A stretch of 64,000 nucleotides of DNA from contig MCFH01000037.1 in assembly GCA_002104945.1 (NCBI GenBank), positions 163,501-227,500 of the forward strand, written 5' to 3'. The stretch comes from Piromyces finnis. Taxonomy: Eukaryota > Neocallimastigomycota > Neocallimastigomycetes > Neocallimastigales > Neocallimastigaceae. Under the pieces are notes generated by a model, which did not search any database, had not been told where the DNA came from, and worked only from the letters and a program-made list of their open reading frames with translations. The translations under genes and the position numbers were made by a program. Below, in pieces: positions 1 to 11,363 of the stretch. Within the stretch, counting starts at the first letter, position 1; each line of letters starts with the position of its first letter.

Positions 1-556
1 GTGATAGGTGTATATATGTTTGTCTATTATGATTAATGTTTCTATGTTTTAACATTTTTGTTAGTGCCGTTTTTATTTTTACTTTATTAAACTATCACAT
101 ATATTTCTCCCCTTCAATGATTTGAATACATCTAAAAATGTAAAAATTTATAAAAAATTAAAATAATCATTTATATTACTTGTTGATATCATCGCTTGTA
201 TATATTATCAAATATATATATAACTTTAAATATTACTTCTCTCTGAAAGTAATAATAAAAAAAAATACTTTTTTTATTTTTTTATTTTTATTTTATATAT
301 ATTTTTCTTTTTTAAAGAAAAAAAGGAATTTTTTTTTTTTTTCACCTTTAACAAATTTAACATTGTTTATGCAAATTTAATAACAAAATAAGATTAAAAA
401 GGATATATATATGTATAGCATAAACATATTAATATTATTTATATATTTACTGACTTTTTTAAATAGATATACGAAATGTTTTAATAATAATAATCACTTT
501 TTTTTTACTATTATTATTACATTCTTATAAAAATCTAAATTTATAAATTTGGTATT

Positions 557-589
<33 letters not shown>

Positions 590-893
590 AAAGGGAATAA
601 ATTAATTTATGTTAATATTTATAATTTAAAAAAGGAGAAAAAAAAAAAGAAAAAGGAAAAAAAAGAATATAAAAATTCTGTTATATAATAGATCTAATAT
701 ATTAAATAATAAAAATTAAAAAAAAAAGCTGTCAAAGATAAAATAAAAAATTAAAAATATCTATTATAAATAAATGGTTTCTTTATATTTTACTCTTTTT
801 TTTTCCTTTTTCCTTTCCTCTTCTGTTTATTTTCATCTATTTATATTTATTGATAATAAAAATGCATTTTGATTGATTCTACTTTTTATCTAT
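1..893. other. AT-rich intergenic DNA downstream of CHS7
   Basis: No coding region is supported here. The stretch is very A+T-rich, with a T run near 560-588 and purine-rich A/G runs near 633-665. A short Phe/Tyr/Ile reading frame at 180-380 has the composition expected of AT noise. The part nearest 893 should hold the 3' UTR of CHS7, which is transcribed leftward, but no poly(A) signal can be picked out in such sequence. Confidence 0.6.
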
Positions 894-2142
894 TTAGAAT
901 GGTCTTGGTCCTTTGTCATTTACATAATAAGTTGGTTCCTTAATTTCCCATACTGTTTGATTCTTACCAACAGAAAATTCTAAATCTTCCTTAGTAATGG
1001 AATCCCAATACTTATAAACCATCATAACAGCAAGTAAGATGAAGGTTACACCAAAGAAAACACCATCAATATAGTGTGCACACATACCACAAATTTCTTT
1101 TGAGAAAACAAATTCACAAACAATACCGATTATGTAGAAAGCAGCAGCAAATAAGATAGCACCTAATGGCCACTTTTCATCTAATACAGTAATTACAAGG
1201 AAAACTTGTAATAAGAAGTAGATTAAAATTTCAGCTCCATTTACAATAAAGAATAAAATGTAAAGAATTTGTGAAGTAGTTAAAATTTGTTTTTCGAAAG
1301 TTAAGTAGGAGACAGCAAAGTTAATACCAAATGAAATAAGAGCACAAACTCTAACAAGCTTGATATACGAATATAAATTAATAAAATAAAAACGAAAATA
1401 ATAATTAATATTATACTCGTTAATTATTAATAATTATATAAATATCTTTATAAAAAAAAAAACTTACCCATAATGACTTAGCTGTGCCATCTTCAATCCA
1501 TTGGAAAGAAACTAAACCACTTACTAATAATGTTGTACATGCAGCACCTACCACACCTATATAAGATGCAACAACATACTAAATATAAATAAATTTAGAG
1601 TTTAATTATTCAATATTGTTATTTTATAAAATTTTTAATATTTTCATTTTTTCAAAATTTTAAATATATGATAATTATACAGTTGCTTACTTTATAATAT
1701 TCAAGATATAATGGTACTACACCAGAAGATACAACCATTTCAAGTATAATATATAAAAAGTATAAATAGTAGAATATAACGACTTCCTTACGACCTATTT
1801 ATATTTTGATACATGTTTTTTAATGCATTAATAATTGTTATACTTCTTTTTTTTTTTTTTTTTAATATAAAATAATAATATAAATATTATTGTTTTATTT
1901 TTTTACTAACCTACAGCGGTATATTTTGATTTAATATGGAAAATCATAATAAGAGTCATTACAAGAGCAACTATACCCATGAATAAAGTAGCACCTTGAA
2001 AAGTTAAATGACCCTTTACAATTTCTAAATTTCTTGAGTAACATTCTGGCATAAATTTACTGTCAACAAGTGAACACATTGGAAGTGACACTTTATTACA
2101 GAAGAAATCGAAATTCATCTCAAATGGAATATCATTAGCCAT
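894..2142 (-). CDS. CHS7: Chs7-family chitin synthase export chaperone
   Basis: Chs7 proteins are multi-pass ER membrane chaperones that let class IV chitin synthase (Chs3) leave the ER. Four exons join in frame: 1911-2142, 1691-1794, 1468-1578 and 894-1358, giving 303 residues (yeast Chs7 has 316). The N-terminal part carries the Cys pattern FCNKVSLPMC and CYSRNLEIV, followed by a first membrane segment ending KSKYTAVG, where yeast has QKYTAIG. The motif WIEDGTAKSLW matches yeast NLWEDGTTKS, and the C-terminal motif DGVFFGVTFILLAVMMVYK is a family signature followed by WDSITKEDLEFSVG. About seven hydrophobic segments are visible. The start ATG is the first in the frame and is followed directly by family-like sequence. 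Donors are GTTAGT, GTAAGC and GTAAGT. The family call is very secure. Which chitin synthase it serves is not shown by the sequence. Confidence 0.95.
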
Positions 2143-4069
2143 TTTTTATCTATTTTTTTAATAATAGTAAAACATTTAGATTAATATTATTATTTTATTA
2201 TAATATATATATATTAGTGCATAAAAAAACTAATATATTCCATTTGAATAACTTTTAATATTTTGTTGAATATTATTTAAATACATTATTATTTATTTAT
2301 ATAGTTATTTCAATAATTATTTCAACAGATTAGAAAATTAGGCTTTTCAATGATTATGTTTTTATTAATAAAAAAATTACTATTTATTAAATTTTTCATT
2401 TTGAATTAAAGTCAATGTTTCAATAATTATATCTACATTTATATAAATATAGCATAACATTAAATAATTATTATAAATATACATTTATATTTTTTAACAT
2501 TATTCTTGTATTTTGCTTAATATTGTTCGATGTGAAAAGACTATATAAAATATTTTTTTTTTCTTTACATATAGTTTTGTTTTGTTTTGTTTTGCTTTTT
2601 GTTTGTGAAAATTGTATTAATTGCTTATATAATGTGTATGTATTTATATATATTATATATTGATAATTAAAAGTATAATTCTTTATATTAAAAATCATTC
2701 ATTTATGTAAATAATAAATTCAAACTGTTGGCTTTTTTATTATAATATAGTATTACTTTTTTACTATTTTCTTGTATCTTTAGTATTATTGTTTTTTTTA
2801 AAAAAAAAAAAAAAGGTTCTTTTATTTTTATTTATTATTTTCAATACAAAATATTTTGTATTAATAATTCAAATGATAATAATTCAACGTCATTAATATC
2901 TATAATTCTTTTTTTTTTTTTTTTTTTTTCTATTCTTATATCTATTAATAATTATTTTTACGCACTTTATTATTATTATTGTAATGATAAAGGGATTATT
3001 CAGATGTTCAAATTCTTTTTTTTTTTAAAAAAAAAAAAATTAAAAAAAGATAAAATTTAAAATTAAAAATAATTTTTATATAAGTTTTATTAATATATTT
3101 ATTAGTATTGGAGTTTATTTATTAATATATTAAATCAATATATTCAATTTTATTATAAAAAGTATGTACTAAATAGGTATTCAATAATTATAAAAATAAT
3201 CTTGATTTCTAATACTAAAAAAAATAGAATATAGAATATAATAGGAATGGAAATTTATTATAAAATAAAATTTAATACACCCATAGAATTAACGATAAAA
3301 ATGATTTATTTAGTATAATTTAATTACATTTAGTATTAAGAGTTTCTAAATATTTAGTGAGTCTTTTATTATTAATTTACTATTAATTATTATTTATTTC
3401 TATTTATATAAAACAATACTTTATAAAATATCAAATTATTTATTAATTAGGATAATCAATAAATAAGAATGGTTGATGATGTTGTATTATTAACCAGTAA
3501 AAAAAAAAAAATTAATAAGCATAAAGTAAGTGGAATAATAGTAAATAGTAATAATAGATTTATTTATTTAATTTATTTAATTAATTTATTTGTTTATATA
3601 ATTATTTATTCATTTATTATTTATTTATTATAAGTATTGTTGGTAAAACTGTGCCATATCTTTAAATATAAAATTTAATTATAATGTAATATACTATACA
3701 ATATATTTTCAACATATAATATATAATCAAATTTAATTAATTTAATGAATTATTATAAATATCATCAATATTTGTAATATATTATTGCTAATTAATAATA
3801 TATTGAATTAAATCATTTTTAATTATATTAATTTGATTTCAATATAATAATATATTTCTTAATTACCCAATATATTATTTTCTCAATAATAGTATTGCTA
3901 TATATATTATTTTTATAATAATCATCAATAGGTATAGAATGCATTTATTATTAATAATGGTTATTATGTATACATTTTACTACATTATAATTTGTATACA
4001 TTTATTGATTTCAATTAGTAATAAAATTAAACTTTTAAAAAAATAAAGCATGTACAACCATAAAACTAA
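2143..4069. other. AT-rich gene-free DNA upstream of CHS7
   Basis: No gene is supported. The part next to 2143 should contain the CHS7 promoter. The rest is A/T-rich with T runs near 2911-2930 and short A and T tracts near 2790-2815 and 3018-3040. A 75-codon frame at 2471-2698 (-) is Asn/Lys/Ile/Tyr-rich and has no family features. Nothing else is recognised. Confidence 0.6.
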
Positions 4070-4193
4070 AACTTTGCCTTAATCGCTGTTAGGAAATTTC
4101 TATTTTAAAATTGAATTTTAAAAAATATCTACCATTAACAATTCTAAATTCATTTTTAAAATGGAAGCTTTTTCTATGCTATTAAGGCAAATT
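4070..4193. repeat. Foldback element: imperfect 124-bp palindrome
   Basis: The left arm begins AACTTTGCCTTAATCGC at 4070. The right arm ends GCTATTAAGGCAAATTTT near 4193. The reverse complement of the right arm follows the left arm base by base with mismatches through both outer ends and the inner ATTTTAAAAWTGAATTT block (near 4102-4117 and 4146-4161). Only about 20-30 bases near 4120-4145 are left as a loop. The arms are about 50 bases each. This is the shape of a MITE or solo foldback transposon relic. No clear target-site duplication was found at the edges. It ends about 150 bp before the SINE. Confidence 0.6.
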
Positions 4194-4344
4194 TTAATTG
4201 TAAATATGTTGAAATTAGAATTATTGGGTTAACAAGCATTTTTATTAATGACTTCTTAATAAAATTATGGAATGAAATATCAAAAATTGCTAAAAATTTT
4301 TGAAAAACTTTAAAGATTTTCTAAAGTATAATTATTATTGGAAT

Positions 4345-4931
4345 AGAATGAAAATTCGTCGTTCCAGTTTTTATCCTGGTTGTTAAGGCGTTTCCTTAGC
4401 ATATATAAGGCTTCTGGTTCGACCCCGCAGATGTCAGTGCCTGTGGATTTTCCCACTGGGTTTGCCATGGGTTGGGTTATGATATTCAGGTAAGTATAAA
4501 TGAACTTTCTAATTTACTACTATGATAATAACACTCGTCTAGCCGGCCTGAGAGGGTCTAGTGTACATGGTACATTCCAAATTAGAACTTAATAAGTGGT
4601 GACTTAGGCTATGCCAAAAACACATAATATTCCTTAATCAATTTAAGTGTAAACATTAGGGGGCGGTTGACACGTGATCAAATTGACTATAAGAGGCTTA
4701 GCATTGTAGTTGTGAAATATCGTACAACGACATGCATCTAATGTACATGGATTAAGTGAGCGTCGAAGCTGAAGAAACAGTATGACAGACCAGGAGGGTC
4801 ACAACCACCTAGCAATAGGAATGAGCCAACGTTTCTCTAAGAACCACCATTGGAGCTAACTCTGATCGATGGGAGAAATGCACTCGGAAGTTAAAAAAAA
4901 AAAAAAAAAAAAAAAGAATGAAAATTCATCG
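4345..4931 (+). mobile_element. tRNA-like SINE flanked by 17-bp target-site duplications
   Basis: A body of about 550 bp, much richer in G+C than its surroundings, lies between direct repeats AGAATGAAAATTCGTCG (4345-4361) and AGAATGAAAATTCATCG (4915-4931), which differ at one base. It ends in a run of about 22 A (4893-4914). Near its 5' end is an RNA polymerase III-type promoter: an A-box-like TGGTTGTTAAGGCG at 4377-4390 and a B box GGTTCGACCCC at 4416-4426. Between them CCTTA and TAAGG could pair as an anticodon stem around a 7-base loop. The D-loop wording resembles class II (Ser/Leu) tRNAs. Poly(A), duplicated target and tRNA head are the hallmarks of a SINE copied by a LINE reverse transcriptase. 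No open reading frame of note is inside. The 1-in-17 mismatch suggests fairly recent insertion. The family is not recognised. Confidence 0.82.
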
Positions 4932-7140
4932 CTAATATCTTATTCTTTGTTGTGCCTTCTTCTTTATTATTTAGACGAGTACTAAAAAAAAAAATATTTA
5001 AAAATTTTAATATACAATATTTTTTTAAAAAAAAAAAATATCACTTTCTACAATAAAATTTTATGTATGACAAAAAAATAAATGGAAATATATTACAATA
5101 TATTGTAATTACATATTAAATAAAATTAATAACACATTAAAAATTAAAAAATGAAAAAAACGTGTTTTAAACGGTCAATTATATATTATTATTAACAATG
5201 ACTTAGAATTACAATTATGAGTATTATAAAATTATTATAAAAAAATTAAACAACATAGAATTACAATTATGAGTATTATAAAATTATTATAAAAAAATTA
5301 AACAACATAAAGGTTTTTTTTATTATAATATAAAATATAAAATATGGAATATATAGGTAGAAAATTTAATAATATACTTTATATTTTATTAATAGCAAAA
5401 AAAAATATTATATCAATATGGTTAGGTTAAATTTCATTGAAATTTATTAGACCTAATCCTTTAATTATTTTAAAAATATTAATAAGAAAAAAAATATTAA
5501 TAAAAAAATACTTTAATAAAAAACTGCTTATTAAAGTATTATTTTATTATTTTATATGTATAAACAGTCAAAATAATAAATTTATAATTCAAAACAAAAA
5601 AATTAGATATTGTAAGATAATTAATAAAAATAGTATTTTTAATAAAATAATGTTAAATGATTAAAATAATTTATTTCAGAAACTATATAACAAAAAAAAA
5701 AATTAGTAATTCAGTGTAGATAGCTATTATATTCAATTAAAAAATATGCAAATATAAATTGTAAATTCAATATATATATATATTTTATTTTGACATTTGA
5801 TTGTAAAGATAATAAATATATTAAACATAAAAAGAAACGTTATTTAACTTGACTTTTTAATGTATTAATACAAATAATAATAAAAAAAAAAATTAAAGAA
5901 TATTATTCAAAAAGTATTACTACAATTACAACCATTATTAATAATAAATAAATAAAAACAATTTTATCAAGAGATAGTTACATTCAATTCTTAAAATTTA
6001 TTAAAAGATTTTTATCATTAATTGAATTAAAAAAAAGTTAATTTTTAATTGTTACTAAATAGCAAATACAAAAAAAAAAAAAAAATATAACATGAATCAA
6101 ATGATATAATATTCTAACAGATAAATTATGAAATATGAAAAGTATTCTAAAAAAAAAAAAAAACAACTTATGAATAGATTTAATAAAATACAATTTACTG
6201 ATAGAGAGTATAGTCTTAAAATAAGGATTATTACTTAGAAAACATAAATATCATTTAATATGATATTTAAACTAACAAAAAAAATCTAGGAATAATAAAA
6301 TTATTCAAAATAATATATTATTACTAGTAATATTTTATTATTATTTGTAAAATTATTTAAAGATATTTAATTAATGATCAATTCAGTTCTATGAAAACTA
6401 ATTTTCATTAATACTAAGAAATACAAAAACAAGCATTAAGAATAGTTAATTGCTTAATTATTTAAAGAGAAGATTTAACTTTTTTTATTTTATAGAAATA
6501 TTAATATAATTATTTTTAAATATTAATATCTATTTTTTTTACAGATTATTTAGAAACCTTTTACCGACATACAATTTCATATATTTCCAAAATATTTAAA
6601 ATTTATATATATAAAAGAGAATAATTCAATTATTTCTTTATACAAAATAATGTCGAATTTTTCATTATTGCATTTTAAGAAAAATTCTATAGAATTTATC
6701 CATTAAAGTATAATTATTATTAAGTTTACTGATTCTATAAATTTTAATTTATTCAATCCAAAAATCTTCATAAAAACAATGAAAGCATCAAGAAATATAT
6801 ATGTAATATGGGTGAGAATAGATTTATAGAAAAAGGTTTATAGTATAAAATTTAGATTTTGATAATTAGAAAATTTTATTTTTTTCTTTTTTTTTTTTTT
6901 TTTTTTTTAATTTCCTAATTAATTAGAGTATGATAAACTTTCATTATTATTGGTTTATGAGATAAAAGTTTAATCTAATAGATAAGTTTTTCTATTACTG
7001 CCATGAAAGAAAATAAAAATTACAAGTATTTTTTTTAATCTAATTAAAGGAATGTTTTAATAAGAAGAACCATGTACTTTTATATATTAAAAATATTTAA
7101 TAGGCAATAAAATTATTCATTCAATATATTTATATATTAT
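4932..7140. other. AT-rich gene-free DNA
   Basis: No gene is supported. A 75-codon frame at 5437-5664 (+) is almost entirely Ile, Lys, Asn and Phe and is not credible. The stretch holds the 52-bp tandem duplication listed separately and several A and T runs (for example near 6887-6909). No tRNA or other RNA gene could be recognised. Confidence 0.6.
5204..5307. repeat. Perfect 52-bp tandem duplication
   Basis: A 52-base unit beginning TAGAATTACAATTATGAG at 5204-5255 is repeated without any difference at 5256-5307, and a few bases of a third start follow. Identity of the two copies in otherwise fast-drifting AT-rich DNA indicates a recent replication-slippage or repair event, or an assembly artefact. 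Confidence 0.9.
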
Positions 7141-7144
7141 TTAA

Positions 7145-7480
7145 CCTTTTTGTAGCTCGACCAAAATAGAATTATAAACATTTTTTCTTATATTTTTATT
7201 AAATAAATGATGATACATATTTTTTATATTTATTATAAAAAAGGGTAAAAAAAAAAAAAAATTGTCAAGAAAACTATGTGAAGATGTTTTGCATTTGAAG
7301 GAATTTAAAGCATTCTAAAATTAAATAATTAAAGAAAAAAAATTCATAATAATCACTACAGGAATAAAACAATCAGGAATGAATTTATTACAAGCAATAT
7401 TTTCTTCTAACCGTAAGGAGTACAGATAACCCAAGTAATAATTATTTAAATATGTTTTGTTAAAAGCCTACTAATAAATA
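7145..7480 (+). repeat. Decayed interspersed repeat, copy A
   Basis: This stretch aligns, in the same orientation, with 8012-8390. Shared blocks are TTATATTTATTATA then an A-run and GTCARGAAA (7231-7270 against 8111-8175), GAACATTCTAAAA or its variant AAGCATTCTAAAA, a TCAGGA...TTATTA..AGCAAT block, and a TAACCGTA block followed by CCAAGTAA and TTTGTT. Copy A has many A or T bases where copy B has G or C, so it looks older. TGTAGCTCGACC at 7151-7162 corresponds to the B-box-like arm of copy B. It is probably a relic of a short retroelement. No protein is encoded. Confidence 0.6.
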
Positions 7481-7571
7481 AAATTACGTTTATATAATTT
7501 TCTATATATAGAGATTATTATTGAATAAACTCTTAACAAAAAAAAAAAAAATATTGTAATCGTATTGATGC

Positions 7572-7610
<39 letters not shown>

Positions 7611-8011
7611 GTGTATCATCTAATTTAACCTAGGCATTTTAATTAAATAAAAATTTAAGAATAATAATTGTATTTTGATTTTCAATAGGGACTTAGCATC
7701 AGAGATCAAATTTTATTAGAGAACAAAATTAGGCTCTATTGCCATTGCCACGTCTTATTATTTCTTTTGCCCTTTTTTTTTTTTTTTTATTTTATTTTAG
7801 ATTAGAAAGAAAATATACTACTACTACTTCTTCTTGTTTTCATTTATTTCATTTGTAAATTGTCATTAGGTGATAATACATATTAAAATAAATAAATAAT
7901 AAATAAATATAATATAATAAAATATGTATAAAGACATAAATATAAAATAAAATAAACTAATTATTCAAGTTGCATAAAAAGGTTCAATAAATTTTGCCTT
8001 TTGTACTGTGT

Positions 8012-8390
8012 GTAGGATTGATCCCTACCTCTAATGAATTAAATGAATTAAAAAAAAAAAAGTAACATCAGGTACCATTAAATTGGGAAGTTAAGTGATG
8101 AATTGATTCTTATATTTATTATATAAAAATAAAAGAAAAAAAGGGATAAAAAAAAAAAAAGATCGTCAGGAAAGTTAAAGGGAAGAAGTTCTGTATTCAG
8201 AGAATGTAGAACATTCTAAAATCCAAGGGTGAAAAGATGGTTCATCCTATCCGCAATATGGACAGACACAAGAGTCGTCAGGAGCAACTCTATTATTAGC
8301 AATAGCAATTCTTGTGGTGTTTTTAATAACCGTACTGAATAGGAATAATCCAAGTAACTCCTAAATTTAAGTGAGGTTTGTTGTAACCTT
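8012..8390 (+). repeat. Decayed interspersed repeat, copy B, with tRNA T-arm-like hairpin
   Basis: This is the better preserved relative of 7145-7480 and is more G+C-rich than its flanks. At 8012-8028 GTAGG and CCTAC can pair around the 7-base loop ATTGATC, the geometry of a tRNA T arm. Taken with copy A (GTAGCTCGACC), the ancestral form may have been GTAGGTTCGATCCCTAC, a standard B box. The body continues past a T/A tract and A-run to GATCGTCAGG at 8161, then to GTGAGGTTTGTT at about 8390. I infer a tRNA-derived SINE family different from the one at 4345-4931. Its ends and target duplication are not resolved. Confidence 0.55.
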
Positions 8391-9231
8391 GATATGTATT
8401 AGACGATTTGAATTAAGGAATTTGCTGTTAGTATATCTGACGGCTTTACTTTCATTATTTAGGTTACTATTATTCTAATAATGTTCTAATATCTTTAGTA
8501 CTTTTAATGTCAATTTTCAAAAGTTTCTTATGTAGAGATCAAGATTCTTCGGCCCAAAGAGTACTTAAACATGGGTGAAAAAAGTCAGACGAGATAAAAA
8601 AGCATAAGACATGATTATTCTTAAAAGTTTCACTGTATCCGTTATAAAAATAGATCCTTAAATATTTCTTTAATTATATGTTTTTTCCATTCCTTTGAAA
8701 TTAATACAAATTACCATTTTCTCAAATACTCAAAATATTAATATTATTACATTCTTATATAATCATTAATTATTACTATCCCTACTAATACCACTATTAT
8801 TTTACTGAATATTTTATCTTAATTGTATCTCTAAACTGACAATACCAAAATATTAAAAGAGTTGATCACATTTATATCTTAATAATTCCACATTATTGTT
8901 GTTCTTAATATTTTAAACATGCCAACAAATAAACATACACTAAAAAATAACTTTTCATTAAAAATCAAGTATTCCATTCACTTCTGTCATAATAAATATT
9001 TTATTGACTACTCCAAATATAATACTATCAATTTAACCACAGAACCTACTAATCGTTATTAATCCATGATTTTAAATTTCATAACCATGAACTATTCATT
9101 TTAATAATTAAAATACTTAGTTAATATATATAATTATATTTTACACTGTTACACTTTTTATTATTTTTATGATCTTTATTTTTTTTCTTTCATGACAAGA
9201 TTTCCAATAATATTTAATGATATTAAACTTC
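8391..9231. other. Gene-free DNA downstream of eL20
   Basis: No gene is supported. The first 250 bases remain a little richer in G+C and may belong to the repeat ending near 8390. The last part should contain the 3' UTR of the leftward ribosomal protein gene. Confidence 0.55.
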
Positions 9232-10211
9232 TTAGAAAGTGTTTGGACGCTTGGCAACGAAAGTAGAGTTGTTCTTCTTACTTTCCTTAACAGTGATACG
9301 GTGTGGAAGTGGGAAGCTAAGATCATTTTGAATTAATTGCTTGACGTATGGACGACGAACATCGGCAGCCTTAACTTCAGCAACACGAATGATTTGGACG
9401 GAACCGAAACGAACTCTGTGACGAGCAGCCATATCTTGGTCTGTTATTTATAATAATAATTTATAAATAAAACATTCTTGTAATTTTATAATTATTTAAT
9501 TATATTTTTTAAAACTTACAGCAGTTAGTGACAGCATCAGCACGAGATAATTGACGGTATTCCTTGTACATGTTGTGGGTACCAGAACGAGAATCGTAAC
9601 GAAGCCAGATACCGAAAGTCTTAACTTGGTTCTTCTTTTCGAAGATCTTTTATTTATTCATAATATTTATTTAATATATTAAATTAATACTTAAACTTTA
9701 CACATTTTATTATTCTATATTTATCATTTATACTCACTTCAGAGACGTTAACGATTTCACCGGACATCTTCTTGACCTTGTTGACCTTCTTTAAGAAGTA
9801 CCAGAATCTGCTCTTAGCAATGACTGGGTTTGGAGCAAATAATCTCATTCTGAAAAGACGTGGGTTGGCGTCCTTTTCAGATGGGAGCTTACGACCAACA
9901 ACTTGATATTCGTGTAACTATTATTAATAAAAAAAAATAGTGATGGATTAATAACAGTTCTCAAACATATATTCATAGTTTAATTGACATATTCTCATTT
10001 AAACATTTATTATGCACCAAAAAGTTAAAAAAAATTGATGGATTAATTAATAACAGCTTTCTCATAGCTTTTTTAACATGTATTCAAAAGTTCATTTTCA
10101 TTAAAACATTCATTAATTATTCACCAAAATAAAAAATAACTAAAAGATTCCTCCACCATAAAACTTAAAAAATCATAATTAAAAAGAAAAATTCATTTAT
10201 TCATTTACCAT
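9232..10211 (-). CDS. RPL20: 60S ribosomal protein eL20 (L20 / L18a)
   Basis: This is a structural protein of the large cytosolic ribosomal subunit. Four coding exons join in frame: 10209-10211 (the ATG alone), 9738-9917, 9520-9646 and 9232-9440, giving exactly 172 residues, the length of yeast Rpl20. Family landmarks are [72 protein letters not shown] and the ending FPLPHRI...RPNTF. The first intron of about 290 bp begins directly after the ATG (ATG then GTAAATG). I chose this start because no in-frame ATG lies in the next exon and the result gives the expected length. The codon choice is more G+C-rich than in the neighbours, as expected for a highly expressed gene. The product is certain; the single-codon first exon is inferred. 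Confidence 0.96.
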
Positions 10212-10943
10212 ATCTACTGATTTCAATATGAAGAAAAAAGAGAGATTAAAAAATAATTATTCAATTAGTTTTCTTTATAATTTAATTTTTTATGATTGGT
10301 CAATTCGAAAATTTATTATATGATTTGAAAATAATTTAGCCAACACAGCCACAAATTTGTATTTTAATATATTGAATTCTAAAAATTTTAAAAATTTTTA
10401 ATCTTTGTAAATTTTTATGAATATGTTTAATATAAAATGATGAATGGGTGATTGAAAATAGATGTAATTTTTTTAAATCATTTAATATTAAAATTTTAAA
10501 ATATTGATAATAAAAAATAATCTTTATATTGGAATAATAATTTAATTTATGTTATTTATTTTATATAATATTTTATTTTATTTTATTTTATAGATATGTA
10601 TTTATAATTTAATTATTTTTAAATAAAAATTGGATACATTTAAAAAAAAAACATAAAATAATATATATATTTTTAATACTATTAAAATTTTTTAAAAAAA
10701 AAAAAAAGTTTAAATAAAAGAAAGATAAAAACTGAATTTTAATAATAATAATAAAAAAATTAGATTTGTTGTGTAATGGTGTAATGATAATACATAATTA
10801 AATTTATTATTTAATTATATTTTCTTTTTTGAAAGAACTGTAGAAATTTTCTAGCTTGAATTATTGTCTCATTAAATATTTGATAAATGAATATTAATAT
10901 TTAATTTAAAAATTATCCACATTTTGTAACTTTAAAAATCTAG

Positions 10944-10975
<32 letters not shown>

Positions 10976-11363
10976 TATAAATGCTAAAAGACAAATAATA
11001 TAGCTATATATAAAAAAAAAAGCTTTCGTAGAGTTATTATTTATATAAACATATATATCTTTGAATTTTATATTTATTATTTTTATTAGTAAATTTCCAA
11101 ATATTTATATAAGTACCAATTTTTTTTTTTTTGTACCCTGAAATCCTCTTCATGTATTTATTAATATTTTTCATTTTATAATTAAATTTTATATTTATTT
11201 AATATTATATAATATTTTTTTTATTTATTTTATTTATAAATTATAATAATCAAATATATATTTGATTATTTTCTAATAATAAAATTATATAATTACAATA
11301 TATAATCCTTATAAAGATTAAGATTTCATAAAAAAAAAAAAAGCTGAAAAGAATAATGAAAAA
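10212..11363. other. Intergenic DNA between divergent eL20 and DSN1
   Basis: The two genes point away from each other, so both promoters lie in this 1.15 kb. It is AT-rich, with a T run near 10943-10967. No defined promoter element can be identified. Confidence 0.55.

Noticed and set aside
180-380. 66-codon frame resembling a membrane peptide
   Set aside because: Made of T-run translation (Phe/Tyr/Leu); no conserved feature.
4362-4440. Functional tRNA gene
   Set aside because: The A/B-box region has no proper acceptor stem and the anticodon loop lacks T33; better explained as the head of a SINE.
5437-5664. 75-codon open frame, Ile/Lys/Asn/Phe-rich
   Set aside because: Composition equals that of random AT-rich DNA, no domain, no splice partner and it lies in repeat-rich spacer.
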